Below are positions 23,623 to 26,211 of a stretch of DNA of 26,211 bases, in pieces. Source of the DNA: Opitutaceae bacterium (GTDB lineage: Bacteria > Verrucomicrobiota > Verrucomicrobiia > Opitutales > Opitutaceae); NCBI GenBank assembly GCA_023269455.1, contig JAHFTG010000002.1, positions 1 through 26,211 of the forward strand, read 5' to 3'. The notes under the pieces are model-generated. The model was not told where the DNA came from, ran no database searches, and was given only the letters and a program-made list of their open reading frames with translations. A program made the position numbers and the translations under genes. Numbering within the stretch: the stretch's first letter is position 1; each line of letters opens with the position of its first letter.

Positions 23623-24207
23623 TCAAAGAGTGTTAGCCAGAGAACGCGTTAACCGAACCACCTGCTGGTGCAGGGCTTCGGGCGTGCCATCGTTGGTCAG
23701 GACAAAATCGGCTCGTTCAATTTTCTGCGCCAAGGGCAATTGCTTGGAAATTCGTTGCTCGGCGAGTGCTTGGGGAATTCCGCGCTCTTTCAACCGGGCG
23801 AGTTGATGAGTGGAAGATGTCGCCACGCAGACGATGAAATCAAACCAATTTTCCAAACCTTTTTCGAAGAGCAAGGGGACCTCGATGATCCAGCGGGAAC
23901 CGGGAGCGGTCGCAAGCCGTTCACGCCAGAGTGCATAGAGCCTGGGATGGAGCAATTCTTCGAGCCACACGCGGTCTTCATCATCGGCAAAAATCCGCTG
24001 CGCCAGCAACGCCCGCCCTACCCGCCCGTTCGTCATGTCGATCACTTCAGGGAACCGCGCGCCGATCTGTGCGACGACCTCTGGGTGCGTGAGCAATTCG
24101 TCCCGCACGATGGCGTCGGAATCGATGCGCCGGTAGCCTTCCACTTCAAAAAGCCGGGCCGCCGTGGTTTTGCCGCCACCCATGCCACCGGTAAGTCCAA
24201 GGATCAT
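23623..24207 (-). CDS. coaE: Dephospho-CoA kinase
   Basis: A 194-residue enzyme for the last step of coenzyme A synthesis: ATP-dependent phosphorylation of the 3'-hydroxyl of dephospho-CoA. It has the N-terminal P-loop GLTGGMGGGKTT (4-15), the DSDAIVRDEL substrate region (29-38), the LLHPRLYALWRERL lid area and IEVPLLFEKGLENWFD (108-123), with the late VATSSTHQLARLKERG segment (128-143). The P-loop differs slightly from the usual GGIGSGKST. It is the first gene of the long minus-strand run and is divergent from the HD-domain gene. Confidence 0.96.
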   Translation of the reverse strand: MILGLTGGMGGGKTTAARLFEVEGYRRIDSDAIVRDELLTHPEVVAQIGARFPEVIDMTNGRVGRALLAQRIFADDEDRVWLEELLHPRLYALWRERLATAPGSRWIIEVPLLFEKGLENWFDFIVCVATSSTHQLARLKERGIPQALAEQRISKQLPLAQKIERADFVLTNDGTPEALHQQVVRLTRSLANTL

Positions 24208-24251
24208 TGCGGTTGAGGAAATAATTCTCCGTAAATTGGGCTTGCCCGCAG

Positions 24252-24261
24252 TTTGCGCAAA
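24252..24261. promoter_or_regulatory. Perfect 10-bp palindrome between coaE and the HD-domain gene
   Basis: TTTGCGCAAA lies 45 bp from the coaE start and 74 bp from the HD gene start in their shared 127-bp gap. It is a candidate operator for both directions. Confidence 0.35.
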
Positions 24262-24274
24262 TCATTACTCACAC

Positions 24275-24291
24275 CGCGCTTCGCAAGCGTG
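24275..24291. other. Dyad next to the palindrome
   Basis: CGCGCTT (24275-24281) pairs with AAGCGTG (24285-24291), with one G-U pair, around a 3-nt loop. No T-run follows, so it could be an operator or a leader hairpin of the HD-domain gene. Confidence 0.3.
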
Positions 24292-24334
24292 TTTCACAAT
24301 CGCAGTTTTTGCTGCTCGAAGCCCATCACACGGA

Positions 24335-25183
24335 ATGCCTCTTTCGACCGATACCACTCACGCAAAACCTGTTTCCGAGGCCACTTTAGCCATTGCCGCC
24401 ACGCTCTTCACGCGAGTTTCCCCCGACTACATCCGCAGGCTGTTCACGGAAGTCGAAACGCTCTTCGGCGGTGGCTATCAGGATTATCAGGCAAACGATC
24501 TCAAGTATCACGATTTCCGCCATACGTTGCAGGTCACGATGGCCTATGTCGATTTGATCGCCGCGCGCCAGCAGCACCCGAACGCCACGCCCGTCACTTT
24601 CCGCCAATTTGAGCTAGGCCTGACCGCCGCTCTTTTTCACGACAGCGGCTATTTGAAGCTGCGCTCCGATCACGAAGGCACCGGCGCGAAATACACCTAT
24701 TGCCACGTCCTGCGCGGCTGCGCCCTCGCCTCCTCTTATCTGCCCGCCCTCGGGCTGAACCTCGAAGAAATCGACGTGGTCCTCAGCACCATTCGCAACA
24801 CCGGCCCGTCCACCAGCGGCATGCGCATGCGATTTAACAACAAGGATGAGCAGACGCTTGCCTGCGCGGTAGCGACCGCCGATTACCTCGGCCAAATGGC
24901 CGCGACAGATTACCCCGACGAACTCGAAGCATTGTTCGACGAATTCGCCGAAAGCGACGACTTCGCCCGCGTGCCAGCGGACTGCCGCGTGTTCCAAAGC
25001 GCCTCGAAGTTGGTCACGGACACTCCCGTATTTTGGCAACGCGTCGTCCGCCCCAAACTCGAAAAAGAGTTCCTCGGCCTGTTTCATTTCCTTGACGCCC
25101 CGGACGGCACCAACCCCTACATCGATGCGATCGAGCGCAACCTGCGCATCATCGCCCACCGCGCCTCCGCCCCCGCACACTGA
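24335..25183 (+). CDS. HD-domain phosphohydrolase-like protein
   Basis: A 282-residue soluble protein. The first ~50 residues include a helix (TLFTRVSPDYIRRLFTEVE). Then an HD-type metal site is seen: KYHDFRHTLQVTMAYVDLI (58-76; H59, H63), AALFHDSGYLKLR (98-110; H102-D103), an intervening histidine at 124, and CAVATADYLGQM (177-188; D183). Together these give the H..HD..D pattern. An in-frame frame extends upstream to 24164, but that would run into coaE and the divergent promoter region, so the ATG at 24335 is chosen. The substrate is unknown; HD proteins hydrolyse nucleotides, cyclic dinucleotides or nucleic acids. It leads a two-gene unit with comM (3-bp gap). Confidence 0.86.
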   Translation: MPLSTDTTHAKPVSEATLAIAATLFTRVSPDYIRRLFTEVETLFGGGYQDYQANDLKYHDFRHTLQVTMAYVDLIAARQQHPNATPVTFRQFELGLTAALFHDSGYLKLRSDHEGTGAKYTYCHVLRGCALASSYLPALGLNLEEIDVVLSTIRNTGPSTSGMRMRFNNKDEQTLACAVATADYLGQMAATDYPDELEALFDEFAESDDFARVPADCRVFQSASKLVTDTPVFWQRVVRPKLEKEFLGLFHFLDAPDGTNPYIDAIERNLRIIAHRASAPAH

Positions 25184-25186
25184 ACC

Positions 25187-26211
25187 ATGCTCGCCACGAT
25201 CTCCTCCGCCGCGCTGCAAGGGATCGATGCCGAAATCGTTCACGTCGAGGTCAACTCCGGCGAAACGGGCGAACCAAAATTAATTCTGGTCGGGCTCCCC
25301 GACGCGGCCGTCAAAGAATCCGACGACCGCGTGTTTTCCGCGTTGAGCAACAGTGGGTTCAAGGCGCCTCGCACCCGCACCACCATCAATCTCGCGCCCG
25401 GAAACCTGCGCAAGGAAGGCCCGTTTTACGATCTGCCCATTGCACTCGGCATCTTGATCGCTACCGAGCAAATCCCCGCCGTCGATACATCCGATTACCT
25501 CATCGCCGGCGAACTCAGCCTCTCTGGTGCAACCCGCCCCGTGCGCGGTGCGCTCGCGCTCGCCCGCCTCGCCCGCAAACTCGGCAAACGCGGCGTGCTA
25601 TTGCCCCCTCTTTCCGCCCAAGAAGCCGCGCTCGTCGAAGGCGTCGCCGCCTATCCCATCACCTCGCTTGATCACGCGGTGCGTTTTCTGACGGGCGAAA
25701 TCACGCTCGCGCCAGTGGAGCACGCGACCGCCATCGCCATCACCCCGGAACCCGATGCGAGCGCGGGGGATTTTTCCGAGATCAAAGGCCAGCATGCGCT
25801 CCGTCGCGCCGTCGAAGTCGCCGCCGCCGGCGGGCATAATCTCATCATTATCGGCCCGCCCGGGGCCGGCAAATCGATGATCGCAAAACGCATCCCCGCC
25901 ATCCTGCCCGACCCCACGCTCGACGAATCCCTCGAAATCCTGAGCATCCACTCCGCCGCCGGGCAGACGATGGGCGGCGGTCGCGTCTTTGGCCGGCGCC
26001 CCGTGCGCACTCCGCATCACACGATTTCCGACGTGGGCCTGCTCGGCGGCGGCACGATTCCCGGCCCGGGAGAAATCTCGCTCGCACACAACGGAGTGTT
26101 GTTTCTCGACGAACTGCCCGAGTTCAAGCGCAGCGCCTTGGAAGTGCTCCGCCAGCCGCTGGAAGACGGTTCCGTCTCCATCTCGCGCAGTGCCGGAAAA
26201 GTCACGCTGCC
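25187..26211 (+). CDS. comM: ComM/YifB family AAA+ ATPase (partial, C-terminal part beyond right edge)
   Basis: The frame is open from an ATG at 25187 to the window edge, giving 341 complete codons of a protein usually near 500. The N-terminal ChlI/Lon-like domain (about 1-165) is clear: VNSGETGEPKLILVGLPDAA, VKESDDRV and YDLPIALGIL. The AAA+ core follows: KGQHALRRAVEVAAAGGHN (200-218), Walker A GPPGAGKS (223-230), and LFLDELPEF (305-313) with Walker B. The family is often annotated magnesium chelatase ChlI-like, but in Vibrio cholerae ComM is a hexameric helicase promoting branch migration during natural transformation. It follows the HD-domain gene by 3 bp and shares this neighbourhood with the pilus motor genes. 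Confidence 0.96.
   Translation, partial: MLATISSAALQGIDAEIVHVEVNSGETGEPKLILVGLPDAAVKESDDRVFSALSNSGFKAPRTRTTINLAPGNLRKEGPFYDLPIALGILIATEQIPAVDTSDYLIAGELSLSGATRPVRGALALARLARKLGKRGVLLPPLSAQEAALVEGVAAYPITSLDHAVRFLTGEITLAPVEHATAIAITPEPDASAGDFSEIKGQHALRRAVEVAAAGGHNLIIIGPPGAGKSMIAKRIPAILPDPTLDESLEILSIHSAAGQTMGGGRVFGRRPVRTPHHTISDVGLLGGGTIPGPGEISLAHNGVLFLDELPEFKRSALEVLRQPLEDGSVSISRSAGKVTL

Noticed and set aside
24164..24334. Upstream extension of the HD-domain gene
   Set aside because: It would overlap the start of coaE on the other strand and the palindromes of the divergent gap. The added residues are not protein-like.
1..26211. CRISPR array, prophage, transposase, tRNA or rRNA genes
   Set aside because: No regularly spaced repeats, no integrase or transposase sequences and no tRNA- or rRNA-like segments were seen.

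Overview
This is a GC-rich chromosomal window with compact housekeeping-type genes and no sign of a prophage, insertion sequence or CRISPR array. The protein families, an L27 of the KKGAGSTTNGRESHSK type, a Rho with a very long N-terminal extension and the generally SD-poor start sites suggest a member of the Verrucomicrobiota, probably Opitutaceae-like. That placement is inference from family resemblance, not from a search.

Left part (1-7050): a uvrA fragment on the minus strand runs off the left edge. Divergent from it is a plus-strand run of membrane and envelope genes: an AI-2E/PerM-family transporter, a small zinc-ribbon membrane protein, a DoxX-like protein and an exported DUF3108 protein. 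This run meets an alkylpurine DNA glycosylase gene (mpg) tail to tail with a 62-bp overlap. A major facilitator transporter follows.

Middle part (7051-15520): a membrane-anchored coiled-coil protein and an exported protein of unknown function converge on a shared hairpin terminator. Then come rplU-rpmA with its own terminator, a small membrane protein, a 589-residue cytosolic protein probably built as an alpha-toroid plus beta-sandwich, a 100-bp mirrored heptad repeat, hisF, a convergent conserved hypothetical gene, and a tightly packed unit of PPP-type phosphatase, isochorismatase-family hydrolase and YhaM-like OB/HD exoribonuclease. An 18-bp perfect-stem bidirectional terminator closes this part.

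Right part (15535-26211): a long minus-strand run reads coaE, rho, pilB-like ATPase, pilT, second pilB-like ATPase, pilC. It contains the motor parts of a type IV pilus (two extension-type ATPases, one retraction ATPase, one platform protein) but no pilin, secretin or alignment genes. The two pilB-like genes share an identical 11-nt leader element at exactly the same distance from their start codons. Divergent from coaE is an HD-domain gene followed after 3 bp by comM/yifB, which runs off the right edge. ComM acts in natural transformation in other bacteria, so pilus motors and a DNA-integration helicase lie close together here.

No stretch longer than 300 bases lacks a gene; the largest gaps are about 110-150 bp (2271-2389, 7051-7197, 8606-8755, 9802-9947, 11718-11826, 24208-24334). 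No tRNA or rRNA gene was recognised.
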